From Xanthomarina sp035306605 (GTDB lineage Bacteria; Bacteroidota; Bacteroidia; Flavobacteriales; Flavobacteriaceae), in NCBI GenBank assembly GCA_035306605.1, contig DATGNR010000086.1: DNA of 34,781 nt; one strand, 5' to 3'. This document shows, in pieces, positions 7,575 to 15,796 of the stretch; within the stretch, counting starts at the first letter, position 1, and every line of letters begins with the position of its first letter. Made by a program: the position numbers and the translations under genes. The notes under the pieces were generated by a model. The model ran no database searches, was not told where the DNA came from, and saw only the letters and a program-made list of their open reading frames with translations.

Positions 7575-9485
7575 ATGAAAAACCTATTTCCAAATAGAGC
7601 TTGCCTGCTCATTGGTTTTTTATATTTATTTAGCCTTTATGGATTCTCTCAAAACTCCACTTATATAGATAGTTTAAAAGCTGTATATAGACAAGGAAAA
7701 TTTAAAAAGCAGGATAAACTAAGAATCTTAACTGAACTTGCTTCAGAAGAACGAGATCCAAACATTAAACTAAGCTATAGCGAAAAATTAATTGCTTCAG
7801 CAGATGAAAACGACTCCTTAAAATATCTCTTTCTCGGTTACTTAAACAAAGGCACAGCTCTAAGACTTAAAAGTGACTTCTCACAAGCATTGAATAGCTA
7901 TTTTGAAGCCGCCAATATTGCCAATAAAAATAAAATAGAAAGAGACTTAGGTTTAGTAAATATTGCTATTGCAGATGTATATTCCTTAATGGAAAATCAT
8001 AAAAATGCAATTAGCTACTATGAAATTGGAATTGAATTATTAAAAAAAATAGGAGATTCTCTAAATTTTGCCAATGGTCTATCTAATTTGGGTGATGAGT
8101 ATTTTATGAATAAACAATACGACCAAGCCATCATTTATTTTATGGAATCCGGCCATATATTCAAAAAAATAAATTCTTTAGAAGGCACTGCTTTTAACCT
8201 AGGAAATATGGGAATGGTTTATGCGCAAAAAGGTAAGGACAACTTAGCTAAAGCACATATTAACGAAGCCATCCAAATTTTAGAGAAATTGGAATTGTAC
8301 TACCCAATTTCGGTATACTTAACGTATATGTCCGATATTTATCTAAACCAAGACAACCGAGCCGCTGCTTTAAACTATTCAAAAAAAAGTTTAGAACTAG
8401 CTATTAAATATGGATTAAAAGAACAAATAAGTGAAGCTGCCTTGCAAATTTCAAAACTCTATGAAGATGCCGGAAACTACAAAAGCTCATTAAGTTACTT
8501 TAAAGATTACTCCAAGTTCAAGGACAGTGTAAACAACCTAACTAAGGTTCAAGAAATGGCAGATTTACGAACAGATTTTGAAGTATCTCAAAAACAAATT
8601 GAAGTAGATTTATTAACCCAGCAGAAAAAAAACCAAGAAATTGAGGTAGCCTTACTTAATCAGCAAAAAAGAAATCAAAAAACTATAGTAATTGCTACTA
8701 TCATAGCCTTACTTCTAATATGTATGCTGGCATTTGGACTTTATAGAAGGAATAGATATATAAACAAAACAAAGAAAATTATTGAAGGTGAAAGAAACAG
8801 ATCGGATAATTTATTATTGAACATTTTGCCGGCACAGACAGCTTTGGAATTAAAAAAACACGGAAAAGTACAAGCAAAGAAATTTGAATTAGTATCTGTT
8901 ATGTTTACAGACTTTAAAAACTTTACCAATTATTCTGAAAAATTATCACCAGAAGACTTAGTAAAGAGTGTAGATTTCTATTTCTCGAAGTTCGACGAGA
9001 TTATTGAAAAGTATCAGTTAGAAAAAATCAAGACTATTGGAGACTCTTACATGTGTGCAGGAGGATTACCATTCCCATCAAAAGACCACGCCATAAGAAT
9101 AGTACTTGCCGCACTTGAAATTTCAGAATTTGCTAGAGAAACTAGAAAATCGAATACGAGAAACATAATGCCATTCAACCTTAGAATTGGCATTAACACA
9201 GGACCAGTGGTTGCCGGAGTTGTTGGAACTAAAAAGTTTGCTTATGATATTTGGGGAGACACTGTAAATATTGCCTCTAGAATGGAAGCCACCTCATTGA
9301 TAGATAAAATAAATATATCTGAAAACACCTTTCAACTAGTTAAAGATGCTTTTGAATGTGAGTTCAGAGGGGCTTTTGAAGTTAAAAACAAAGGAGAAAT
9401 GAATATGTATTTTGTAAATGGCATTAAGGATAAAGCATTTTACAACTTCGTAAACACAAAAAAAATCCTTAATGATATTCAGTAG
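7575..9485 (+). CDS. Membrane TPR sensor with class III adenylate cyclase domain
   Basis: The 636-residue protein has a signal peptide (1-26), about six TPR repeats (about 80-320), a glutamine-rich coiled coil (about 325-370), one membrane helix (371-390), and a cytoplasmic class III nucleotidyl cyclase domain (about 412-620). The metal-binding aspartates are D446 (FTDF) and D490 (IGDS). The base-selecting residues are K486 and D558 (YDIWGD), the pattern for ATP, and N565 and R569 complete the transition-state set. It should therefore make cAMP in response to a periplasmic signal sensed by the TPRs. All catalytic residues are present, so it looks active as a homodimer. It probably shares a transcript with the secreted protein at 7041 and converges on a glycosyltransferase with only 3 bases between. 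Confidence 0.88.
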   Translation: MKNLFPNRACLLIGFLYLFSLYGFSQNSTYIDSLKAVYRQGKFKKQDKLRILTELASEERDPNIKLSYSEKLIASADENDSLKYLFLGYLNKGTALRLKSDFSQALNSYFEAANIANKNKIERDLGLVNIAIADVYSLMENHKNAISYYEIGIELLKKIGDSLNFANGLSNLGDEYFMNKQYDQAIIYFMESGHIFKKINSLEGTAFNLGNMGMVYAQKGKDNLAKAHINEAIQILEKLELYYPISVYLTYMSDIYLNQDNRAAALNYSKKSLELAIKYGLKEQISEAALQISKLYEDAGNYKSSLSYFKDYSKFKDSVNNLTKVQEMADLRTDFEVSQKQIEVDLLTQQKKNQEIEVALLNQQKRNQKTIVIATIIALLLICMLAFGLYRRNRYINKTKKIIEGERNRSDNLLLNILPAQTALELKKHGKVQAKKFELVSVMFTDFKNFTNYSEKLSPEDLVKSVDFYFSKFDEIIEKYQLEKIKTIGDSYMCAGGLPFPSKDHAIRIVLAALEISEFARETRKSNTRNIMPFNLRIGINTGPVVAGVVGTKKFAYDIWGDTVNIASRMEATSLIDKINISENTFQLVKDAFECEFRGAFEVKNKGEMNMYFVNGIKDKAFYNFVNTKKILNDIQ

Positions 9486-9488
9486 GCA

Positions 9489-10721
9489 CTATTTATTCTT
9501 TTCTTCAATCCATTTACTCATATATTTCGTGCTTTGCAGATAATGATGCTGAAGCATTTGTCCTGTAAAATTGGTTAATCGGTGTTTATTAAGATTTTTC
9601 CTAATTTCAAACATCTTACCGAGAAACTCTTTCTTAAAATGATCTTTCTGAAAACGTTGGTTAATAATTTCAAATCCATTTTGTTGTTTTTCCTTCCAAA
9701 CATTTTCATCTAAATACAAGAAAACACTTTTTTCTACAAATTTTTGAGGATCATCTTCCACAAAACCATTAGGCTGTAATTTACCAAACATCCCTTCTGC
9801 TCCTATACTTGTAGTAACACAAGGTGTACCATTTTCCATAGCATCCACTAACTTGCCTTTTAAGCCAGCACCAAAACGTATAGGCGCTAAACACACCTTT
9901 GCCTCTTGCATGACATCAGAAACTTCATTGGCAAAACCTTTTATTAAAAAACCTTCTTTTTGGTTATGCAACTGATTTACTTTTTGTGATACATAAGCTC
10001 CGTATATATGAAGTTCTGCTTTAGGAAGTCGTTTTCTAATTAAAGGCCAAATGGTTTCTTTTAAATATAAAACAGCATTATAATTTGGTTCATGAAGAAA
10101 ATTTCCAATACTAATAAAATTTTGCCTATTCTTAAATTCAGGAAGTTTCTCAGTTTGAAGGATTGAGATTTTATCCAATAAAAACGGTAAATAACACAAC
10201 AGCGACTCCGGGACATCAAAATCTGATTTAAGAAGACTTATTTCAGCTTCAGAAATAATTAAACTTAAATCGCATCTGTAAATACTAGCTATTTCACGTT
10301 TTGAAGTATCGTTAAACAAATACTCTAAACTAAAAGTTTTTCCTGCTTTTAATGCTAACTGCCTGCCCTTACGTAAACCATGTAAATCTTCCGTATCTAA
10401 AATTCGCAACGCATTTGGGCACTGTTCTACTACACGCCAACCAAACTGTTCTTCCATCATGAACCTATCAAAAAGAACAACATCTGGGTTTAATTTTTTT
10501 ATAAATTCATCAAAACTAGAATTATTCAACTCTATAGAAACCTGATTTATACCAATACTTTCAAGATTAAAAGCATTGTCACTTTTAGCACAAGGACTTG
10601 CAAAAGTTATGTTGTAATTTTCGGATTGAAATAAGTCAATAATTTGCAACATCCTACTTCCTGCCGCCGAACTTTTAGGCTCTGGCCAAACATAACCAAT
10701 AACTAATAAACTTTTATTCAT
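9489..10721 (-). CDS. Glycosyltransferase, GT4-like
   Basis: The 410-residue protein is a GT-B fold glycosyltransferase. The C-terminal half shows the group 1 pattern: FISIGNFLHEPNYNAV, then AELHIYG, a GF strand, and the donor-binding region LAPIRFGAGLKGKLVDAMENGTPCVTT with its acidic residue (about 282-308). The N-terminal half has an acceptor-domain Rossmann start (LLVIGYVWPEPKSSAAGS). It would transfer a sugar from a nucleotide donor to a glycan, lipid or protein. No other sugar genes are nearby, so donor and acceptor are unknown. It lies 6 bases after the haem-binding protein gene and is probably co-transcribed, although the two products have no obvious link. Confidence 0.82.
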   Translation of the reverse strand: MNKSLLVIGYVWPEPKSSAAGSRMLQIIDLFQSENYNITFASPCAKSDNAFNLESIGINQVSIELNNSSFDEFIKKLNPDVVLFDRFMMEEQFGWRVVEQCPNALRILDTEDLHGLRKGRQLALKAGKTFSLEYLFNDTSKREIASIYRCDLSLIISEAEISLLKSDFDVPESLLCYLPFLLDKISILQTEKLPEFKNRQNFISIGNFLHEPNYNAVLYLKETIWPLIRKRLPKAELHIYGAYVSQKVNQLHNQKEGFLIKGFANEVSDVMQEAKVCLAPIRFGAGLKGKLVDAMENGTPCVTTSIGAEGMFGKLQPNGFVEDDPQKFVEKSVFLYLDENVWKEKQQNGFEIINQRFQKDHFKKEFLGKMFEIRKNLNKHRLTNFTGQMLQHHYLQSTKYMSKWIEEKNK

Positions 10722-10727
10722 AAATTT

Positions 10728-11201
10728 TTATTGAGGCCTTGGAGCCAAACTATATTTAAATCGTACTTGATTTGCCCATTCAACCATTTGTTTTATTTGA
10801 TTATCCGAAAGTTTAGCTTCTTGATGTGTCCACGTATAAGAAGCTAAAGGCATTTCCCTAGATTCTACCATTTCTATAAGTTCTTCAATTTTATGATCTT
10901 TTTTCTTAATGGATAATCCTTCCCAATTAGACATGTTAAAATGATTTTTACCTTCATTAATATGCTCGGCTAGCCAATAGTTAACTGGAGTAATATTGTT
11001 ATACCATGGATATTTAGAATGATTACTATGGCAATCGAAACAACTTCCTTGTAAAATAGCTTTAATATTTTCTGGAGGATTAGTATCACTTAAAAATGGT
11101 TCTACAGAAGCTAAATCTCCTTCATTTTTATCTGGACCAAAAAATTGAGCGACAACAAATACTATTAACACTACGAACAATATTTTTTTTATAGTTTTCA
11201 T
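10728..11201 (-). CDS. Membrane-anchored haem-binding (cytochrome c-like) protein
   Basis: The 157-residue protein has an N-terminal membrane anchor (about 6-21) and one c-type haem site CFDCH (C54, C57, H58). It matches the haem-binding domain family of Bacteroidota, with the conserved SNHSKYPWYN segment after the haem site and W..HI.EG. M117 in EMPL is a candidate sixth haem ligand. It should sit on the periplasmic face of the membrane and take part in electron transfer or haem sensing; its partner is not in the window. It starts 37 bases from the divergent gene at 11239. The glycosyltransferase follows 6 bases downstream. Confidence 0.85.
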   Translation of the reverse strand: MKTIKKILFVVLIVFVVAQFFGPDKNEGDLASVEPFLSDTNPPENIKAILQGSCFDCHSNHSKYPWYNNITPVNYWLAEHINEGKNHFNMSNWEGLSIKKKDHKIEELIEMVESREMPLASYTWTHQEAKLSDNQIKQMVEWANQVRFKYSLAPRPQ

Positions 11202-11238
11202 TTCTATTAATTTCAGATAATAAAAATAAGTATTTCTT

Positions 11239-11820
11239 GTGACTAAGGACCAACTTTACGCCGAATTAAATTACGTAAATCATTCGCGAGAAAAGCGTTT
11301 ATACTATGCTAATTTAATTATTGAAAACACAGATTTACTTCCCTCTTTATTAAATATTTTATTTATGGTGGATGATAAAATATCCTATCGAGCTGCTTGG
11401 GTTTTGGAATTTGTTTGTTCTGAAAAGTTAGAAATTATCCTCCCGCTCATGGATGACTTTACAAAAAACATGCACAAAATTTACTTAGATCCGGCTGTTA
11501 GGCCTGTTGCTAAAATTTGCGAACATTTAGCCATAGCTTACTTTTCAAAACAAGAAAACAACATGCAAACAAGGTTAAGTTCAAAACACAAGGAACGAAT
11601 TATTGAAACCTGTTTTGATTATTTAATTAACGACGAAAAAATAGCACCAAAAGCATATTCCATGAACACACTTTTCCTTTTTGGAAAGGAGTTTGATTGG
11701 ATACACCCAGAATTAGCATTGATATTAGAACGCGATTTTCACCTACAGAGTTCAGGTTTTAAAGCACGAGCTAAACATATATTAAAGAAGATAAATTACT
11801 TCATATTTCATAATTCATAA
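11239..11820 (+). CDS. Helical-repeat protein of unknown function upstream of purB
   Basis: This 193-residue soluble protein has no signal peptide. It is nearly all alpha-helical, with segments such as LLPSLLNILFMVDDKISYRA and AAWVLEFVCSEKL that look like degenerate HEAT repeats. I know of no function for it. The start is GTG at 11239, since the next in-frame ATG (codon 43) would remove the first two helices. The gene ends 90 bases before purB, and a -7 promoter box for purB lies between, so it is not clearly part of that operon. Proteins of this type beside purB may be labelled adenylosuccinate lyase by name transfer, but it has no lyase motif. Confidence 0.7.
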   Translation: MTKDQLYAELNYVNHSREKRLYYANLIIENTDLLPSLLNILFMVDDKISYRAAWVLEFVCSEKLEIILPLMDDFTKNMHKIYLDPAVRPVAKICEHLAIAYFSKQENNMQTRLSSKHKERIIETCFDYLINDEKIAPKAYSMNTLFLFGKEFDWIHPELALILERDFHLQSSGFKARAKHILKKINYFIFHNS

Positions 11821-11844
11821 ATCGACTTTCGCAAATCATTTCCT

Positions 11845-11852
11845 TATCTTTG
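11845..11852 (+). promoter_or_regulatory. -7 promoter box of purB
   Basis: TATCTTTG matches the TAnnTTTG -7 box of Bacteroidota. No good TTTG lies 19-20 bases upstream, only a TTTC near 11827. It would give a leader of about 50 bases before the purB ATG. Confidence 0.45.
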
Positions 11853-11910
11853 CTTCTTTTAAAAACGCATTGGATTTTTTATTAAAAATTCACTAAAACC
11901 AACACAACAC

Positions 11911-13254
11911 ATGTCTTTAACATCTTTAAATGCTATTACTCCTATTGACGGACGCTATAGGGATAAAGTAAACGAGTTAGCTCCTTATTTTTCTGAAGAA
12001 GCTTTAATTAAATATCGTGTACAAGTAGAAATTGAGTATTTTATTGCTCTATGCGAGCAACCTTTACCTCAACTTGAATCTTTTAATTCTAATTTATTTG
12101 ATGAATTACGAGCAATCTATAAAAACTTCACAACTTTAGATGCTTCAGCCATTAAAGAGATTGAAAAAACTACAAATCACGATGTTAAAGCCGTTGAGTA
12201 TTTTATAAAAGATAAATTTGCTGCTTTAGGTATTTCAGAATATAAAGAGTTTATTCATTTTGGATTAACATCACAAGACATCAATAACACGGCCATTCCT
12301 TTAAGCATTAAGGAGGCAATGAACGATGTTTATGTACCTGAATATTTTATTCTTCATAAAAAAATAAAAGAATTAGCTAAAGATTGGGAGAACATTCCAA
12401 TGCTTGCCAGAACACATGGACAACCAGCCTCACCTACTCGTTTAGGAAAGGAAATAGAAGTTTTTGCGGTGAGAATGGAAGAGCAATTTAATTTGTTAAA
12501 TGATATTCCAAGTGCAGCTAAATTTGGTGGAGCAACCGGTAATTTTAATGCACACAAAGTAGCTTATCCTAATATTGACTGGAGAGCTTTTGGTAAGAAT
12601 TTCGTTCAAGGAAAACTTGGTTTGCATCATTCGTTTCCTACTACGCAAATTGAACATTATGACCATATGGCTGCTTTGTTTGACTGTTTAAAACGAATAA
12701 ACACCATATTAATCGACTTAAATAGAGACATTTGGACTTATGTTTCAATGGATTATTTTAAACAAAAAATAAAAGCTGGTGAGGTTGGTAGCTCTGCTAT
12801 GCCACATAAGGTAAATCCTATTGATTTTGAAAACAGCGAAGGGAATTTAGGTATAGCAAACGCTATTTTCGAACATCTATCAGCTAAACTCCCAATTTCA
12901 AGATTACAAAGAGACTTAACAGATAGTACCGTTTTAAGAAATGTAGGAGTTCCATACGGACACACACTTATTGGATTTAAATCTACTTTAAAAGGATTGA
13001 ATAAATTACTTTTAAACGAAAGTAAATTTGCTGAAGATTTAGAAAACAATTGGGCAGTTGTGGCTGAAGCCATACAAACTATTTTACGTCGTGAGGCTTA
13101 CCCTAATCCTTATGAAGCTTTAAAAGGATTGACACGAACAAATGAAAAAATAACTCAGACATCTATTTCAAATTTTATTGATACCTTAGAAGTCTCGGAT
13201 TCTATTAAAACTGAATTAAAAGCAATTACACCTAGTAATTATACAGGAATATAA
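11911..13254 (+). CDS. purB: Adenylosuccinate lyase
   Basis: The 447-residue enzyme belongs to the fumarase/aspartase superfamily and has the expected length for PurB. It acts twice in purine synthesis, removing fumarate from SAICAR and from adenylosuccinate. The signature loop GSSAMPHKVNP lies at 293-303 with the catalytic serine at 294 or 295. The general-acid histidine region ARTHGQPASPT has H169, and TSQDINNTA (about 115-123) is the substrate-binding segment. The N-terminal motif LNAITPIDGRYRDKV is the classic PurB start. The gene is followed after one base by a small membrane protein gene and then a strong terminator. Confidence 0.96.
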   Translation: MSLTSLNAITPIDGRYRDKVNELAPYFSEEALIKYRVQVEIEYFIALCEQPLPQLESFNSNLFDELRAIYKNFTTLDASAIKEIEKTTNHDVKAVEYFIKDKFAALGISEYKEFIHFGLTSQDINNTAIPLSIKEAMNDVYVPEYFILHKKIKELAKDWENIPMLARTHGQPASPTRLGKEIEVFAVRMEEQFNLLNDIPSAAKFGGATGNFNAHKVAYPNIDWRAFGKNFVQGKLGLHHSFPTTQIEHYDHMAALFDCLKRINTILIDLNRDIWTYVSMDYFKQKIKAGEVGSSAMPHKVNPIDFENSEGNLGIANAIFEHLSAKLPISRLQRDLTDSTVLRNVGVPYGHTLIGFKSTLKGLNKLLLNESKFAEDLENNWAVVAEAIQTILRREAYPNPYEALKGLTRTNEKITQTSISNFIDTLEVSDSIKTELKAITPSNYTGI

Positions 13255-13255
13255 A

Positions 13256-13453
13256 ATGATTTTAACAGACAAACAGTCATTATTAATTTGCGCTATTGTA
13301 ACATTTGGATTTTCCATTTTGGGAATTATGGATGCTTTAGGCAGTTATGTGGTTGTGGCTATACTTGTAATCTTGTTTTTACTTGTGGTTGTTAATTTGT
13401 TACTGAATAAGCAATTGTTTGATAAAGATGACGATGCTGAAACTCTCAACTAA
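13256..13453 (+). CDS. Small two-helix membrane protein
   Basis: This 65-residue protein consists of two hydrophobic helices (about 8-24 and 28-50) joined by a short turn, then a basic and acidic tail (NKQLFDKDDDAETLN). It is likely an inner-membrane hairpin protein. I do not recognise its family. The ATG lies one base after the purB stop codon, so it is almost surely translated from the purB message, and the shared terminator follows. A link to purine synthesis is not implied by anything in the sequence. Confidence 0.65.
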   Translation: MILTDKQSLLICAIVTFGFSILGIMDALGSYVVVAILVILFLLVVVNLLLNKQLFDKDDDAETLN

Positions 13454-13469
13454 TAGATTTAAACTAAAC

Positions 13470-13503
13470 AAAAAAGGCTTCTAAAATTTAGAAGCCTTTT
13501 TTA
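13470..13503. terminator. Bidirectional terminator between purB unit and DUF4252 operon
   Basis: A near-perfect palindrome, AAAAAAGGCTTCTAAA and TTTAGAAGCCTTTTTT, has an A-run on one side and a T-run on the other. It can stop transcription from both converging units. Confidence 0.88.
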
Positions 13504-13518
13504 TATTTTATTTGAGGT

Positions 13519-14061
13519 TTATTTAAAGAACTTAATAACGTCTTCAAACTTTGAACTATCAATATCTGCCTTTTGTACAGCATCTACAAGTGTTACCATT
13601 TTTTCTGGTTTCATTTTGTTTCCTAAAATCCTAACTATACCAAACCCCATATCTTCCGAGCTTGTAAAAACTATAAACTCTTCAGCCGACTCATCATCTC
13701 CAATATACTTAACGACTATTTTTGCTGCTTTATCATTAAATTCAATTAGTTCGATATACTTTTTATCGTTCAAAATAGAATTGACTTTAGCTAGTTCGTT
13801 AACATAAACATCCTGATTGTTTTCATTGATTTTAAAACCTAGAAAATTTAACCTTTTTACCGAGTTATATGCTTCTTTCTGTTCATTTGTTAACGAGTTT
13901 TTATCCAGCTCCACTATGGTTGTAGGAATATCTGCTGAAATAAAATCTGGAGTTTCTTGGTTATCTACAAAATAGGTTTGCAAAGATTCTCCATTATTAC
14001 AACTTACTAGCATAATTAGTGCTAGTAAGCTAAATAATGTTGTTTTGATTGACGAATTCAT
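13519..14061 (-). CDS. DUF4252-type lipoprotein
   Basis: The 180-residue protein begins with a lipoprotein signal peptide with lipobox LVSC (lipidated cysteine at 21). The mature protein has the alpha/beta pattern of the DUF4252 family of Bacteroidota, which is commonly encoded with ECF sigma factors. The mature part is acidic. The family function is not known; surface or periplasmic location follows from the signal. It is the last gene of the sigma-factor operon, 5 bases after its paralogue at 14067. The two share only weak similarity, so they are probably old duplicates with separate roles. Confidence 0.75.
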   Translation of the reverse strand: MNSSIKTTLFSLLALIMLVSCNNGESLQTYFVDNQETPDFISADIPTTIVELDKNSLTNEQKEAYNSVKRLNFLGFKINENNQDVYVNELAKVNSILNDKKYIELIEFNDKAAKIVVKYIGDDESAEEFIVFTSSEDMGFGIVRILGNKMKPEKMVTLVDAVQKADIDSSKFEDVIKFFK

Positions 14062-14066
14062 TTGTT

Positions 14067-14633
14067 TTATTTTTTGGTTTTCTTATCCAAATGCTCACTT
14101 CCTTGAATGTTCATTTTTTTAGTAAGCTTAGATATTTGATTTAAATCGATGTCACCTGTTAAGGATACAACCACAGTTTCAAACTCACGTTTTTCACCAT
14201 TCATTTTCACATCCATATCTTTAGTAACAGCGCCTAAGCCATCAACGAACATTAAGAATTCACTTACATGATCTTCATCTCTACCTTGTTTTACATAAAA
14301 GGTCATGTTTACCCCGTTATCCTTTACCTCCATTAATTCTTCCAATGCACTTTTACGAGATTGTACCCATTTTGATACATCACTAGAAATGGTTTTACTA
14401 CCCGTTGTAATAACTTTAAAACTTGTAATACTGTTTACCATTTTAATATATTCTTGGGCTTCAGGATCGTCGGAATTAATATCCATTTTAGCCAACATTT
14501 GAAACATTTTTGGCTTTATCGACACATAGGTTACATCTGGATTATCGCTGTATTTTGTGAAAATATCCTGTGCCATAGATGTTAATGGTAATAACATAAT
14601 TGCCATTAAAAAATAGATTGCTTTATTTTTCAT
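14067..14633 (-). CDS. DUF4252-family exported protein
   Basis: The protein of 188 residues (from the chosen start) begins MKNKAIYFLMAIMLLPLTSMAQ, a standard signal peptide with a cut after AQ. I moved the start to the ATG at 14633-14631, because the longer frame from 14666 adds 11 lysine-rich residues before the signal. The mature part matches DUF4252, with a repeated alpha/beta layout and the segment EFLMFVDG. No catalytic motif is visible. It lies between the anti-sigma candidate and the DUF4252 lipoprotein in a four-gene operon and, without a lipobox, is likely periplasmic. It may be an effector or input of the sigma system, which is inference from order only. Confidence 0.75.
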   Translation of the reverse strand: MKNKAIYFLMAIMLLPLTSMAQDIFTKYSDNPDVTYVSIKPKMFQMLAKMDINSDDPEAQEYIKMVNSITSFKVITTGSKTISSDVSKWVQSRKSALEELMEVKDNGVNMTFYVKQGRDEDHVSEFLMFVDGLGAVTKDMDVKMNGEKREFETVVVSLTGDIDLNQISKLTKKMNIQGSEHLDKKTKK

Positions 14634-14685
14634 TTTATTTGTTTTTAATTTATTTATCGATTTCATTTTAATTGTTTTTAAAGTT

Positions 14686-15162
14686 TTATTTAAATATTAT
14701 TTTGGTGGTGTTTTCCATTTCCTCTAAGTAACCAACCTTAGATACTCCATTGTCCAAATGGTTCAAATAGCTTATTTTTTCAGTTCCCTTATTTAAACTA
14801 TTGGAAATTAATTCTAAAGATTTAACTACCTCGTTATAAGCCATCATTGGATCGTCAAAGGTTCCTAAATCATCGTCTTCTTGAAACAAAGGCATACTAA
14901 AGTAAAAACCTAATAATAGAACTGCTACTGCTGCTACCGAAACCCACTTATAACCGAGTGTTTTTTTAGATTTTAATGCAACGGTTTTGGTAAATGTTTC
15001 TTTTTTATTTGTTGAAAAGTAAACAAACATAGGTTTGTACATTTCTAAATGAGGTTCAACGGTTTCTTGTGAAAAGTAGTTTCTTAACTCTTTTTCTTCT
15101 TTTAAACTTGTTTCGCCGTTTTCGTACTTTTCAAGTAAGTTTTCTATATTATTTAGTGCCAT
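14686..15162 (-). CDS. Single-pass membrane protein, candidate anti-sigma factor
   Basis: The 158-residue protein has a cytoplasmic N-terminal part (1-70), one membrane helix (about 73-90, VSVAAVAVLLLGFYFSM) and a periplasmic tail of about 65 residues. The gene overlaps the end of the ECF sigma gene by 14 bases, the usual arrangement for a cognate anti-sigma factor. The N-terminal NIENLLEKYENGETSLKEEKELRNYF resembles the helical sigma-binding start common in Bacteroidota anti-sigma proteins, but there is no zinc-binding HxxxCxxC motif. The call rests on topology and position rather than on a recognised domain. Confidence 0.65.
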   Translation of the reverse strand: MALNNIENLLEKYENGETSLKEEKELRNYFSQETVEPHLEMYKPMFVYFSTNKKETFTKTVALKSKKTLGYKWVSVAAVAVLLLGFYFSMPLFQEDDDLGTFDDPMMAYNEVVKSLELISNSLNKGTEKISYLNHLDNGVSKVGYLEEMENTTKIIFK

Positions 15163-15658
15163 AACTATGTGTATTAGTTAATTGTTCTCTTATTGCTTTT
15201 CTTGCTCTAGACAGGGCCACTCTTACTGCTGTATTATTCATGTCTAACATTTTGGCAATTTCATCCAATTCATACTGTTCTACGTCTCTTAATTGAATTA
15301 CCAGTTTTTGTTGTTCTGGCAACCTTTCTATAATTTTTGCTACCCAATCTACACTGTCGTTAAATTCTATCTGTTTCTGTAATGATGTTTTTGTGTCTTC
15401 ATAATTACTATGTACAATTTTTAAATTTTGAGCGTGTTTAGATTTTAGTTTATCCAAGCAAAAATTCTTGGTCATTGTCATAGAAAATGCTTCAACATTC
15501 TTATAATCTTCTATCTTTTCTTTATTGTTCCACAATTTCAACAAAACCTCTTGTGTTGCATCTTCAGCTTCTTCTTTCGAAACCAATAATCGTTTCGCTA
15601 AGCGGAAGACTTTATCTTTAATCGGCATGACAATATGTATAAATTCTGCCTGTGTCAT
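15149..15658 (-). CDS. ECF-type RNA polymerase sigma factor
   Basis: The 169-residue protein is a group 4 (ECF) sigma factor with region 2 at about 10-80 (AEDATQEVLLKLWNNKEKIED motif) and region 4 at about 105-160 (LPEQQKLVIQLRDVEQYELD, then a helix-turn-helix ending ALSRARKAIR). Regions 1 and 3 are absent, as expected. It would guide RNA polymerase to promoters of an envelope-related set of genes. It heads an operon with a membrane anti-sigma candidate and two DUF4252 proteins. A GTAAC, 16 bases, CGTC promoter lies 48 bases upstream, suggesting that the factor drives its own operon. It is divergent from the S41 peptidase lipoprotein gene. Confidence 0.92.
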   Translation of the reverse strand: MTQAEFIHIVMPIKDKVFRLAKRLLVSKEEAEDATQEVLLKLWNNKEKIEDYKNVEAFSMTMTKNFCLDKLKSKHAQNLKIVHSNYEDTKTSLQKQIEFNDSVDWVAKIIERLPEQQKLVIQLRDVEQYELDEIAKMLDMNNTAVRVALSRARKAIREQLTNTHSYGTK

Positions 15659-15705
15659 AGTTTTGATTGGTTTTCAACAGTTGGTTTATGCCTGCTTACT
15701 ATTAC

Positions 15706-15730
15706 GACGAAACACTTGTTGTTTTGTTAC
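15706..15730 (-). promoter_or_regulatory. ECF-type promoter of the sigma operon
   Basis: On the minus strand GTAAC (15730-15726) is followed after 16 bases by CGTC (15709-15706). GTAAC or GAAC at -35 and CGTC at -10 with 16-17 bases between is the typical form of ECF promoters in other phyla. The position, about 48 bases before the sigma gene, points to autoregulation. Confidence 0.55.
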
Positions 15731-15745
15731 AAAAAATTTTTTGTA
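15728..15745. repeat. Perfect 18-bp palindrome in the divergent promoter region
   Basis: TACAAAAAATTTTTTGTA is a perfect palindrome made of an A-tract and a T-tract. It overlaps the proposed -35 box of the sigma operon and lies 52 bases before the start of the S41 peptidase gene. It could be an operator, a bent DNA element, or chance in AT-rich DNA. Confidence 0.4.
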
Positions 15746-15796
15746 CGAGATAAAGTAAGTATTTTTATTCCAATTCTGCGGAAGAAAACCTTTTAT

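Noticed and set aside
12354..13073. Minus-strand open frames inside purB and other long antisense frames within genes
   Set aside because: They have no recognisable domains or start signals and follow from codon use of the real gene on the other strand.
14634..14666. Upstream ATG for the DUF4252 gene
   Set aside because: It adds eleven polar residues before a clear signal peptide that begins at its own ATG.
15635..15796. N-terminal extension of the S41 peptidase frame by 54 codons
   Set aside because: It runs through the divergent promoter region and places the lipoprotein signal peptide inside the protein. The ATG at 15797 restores a normal lipoprotein start.
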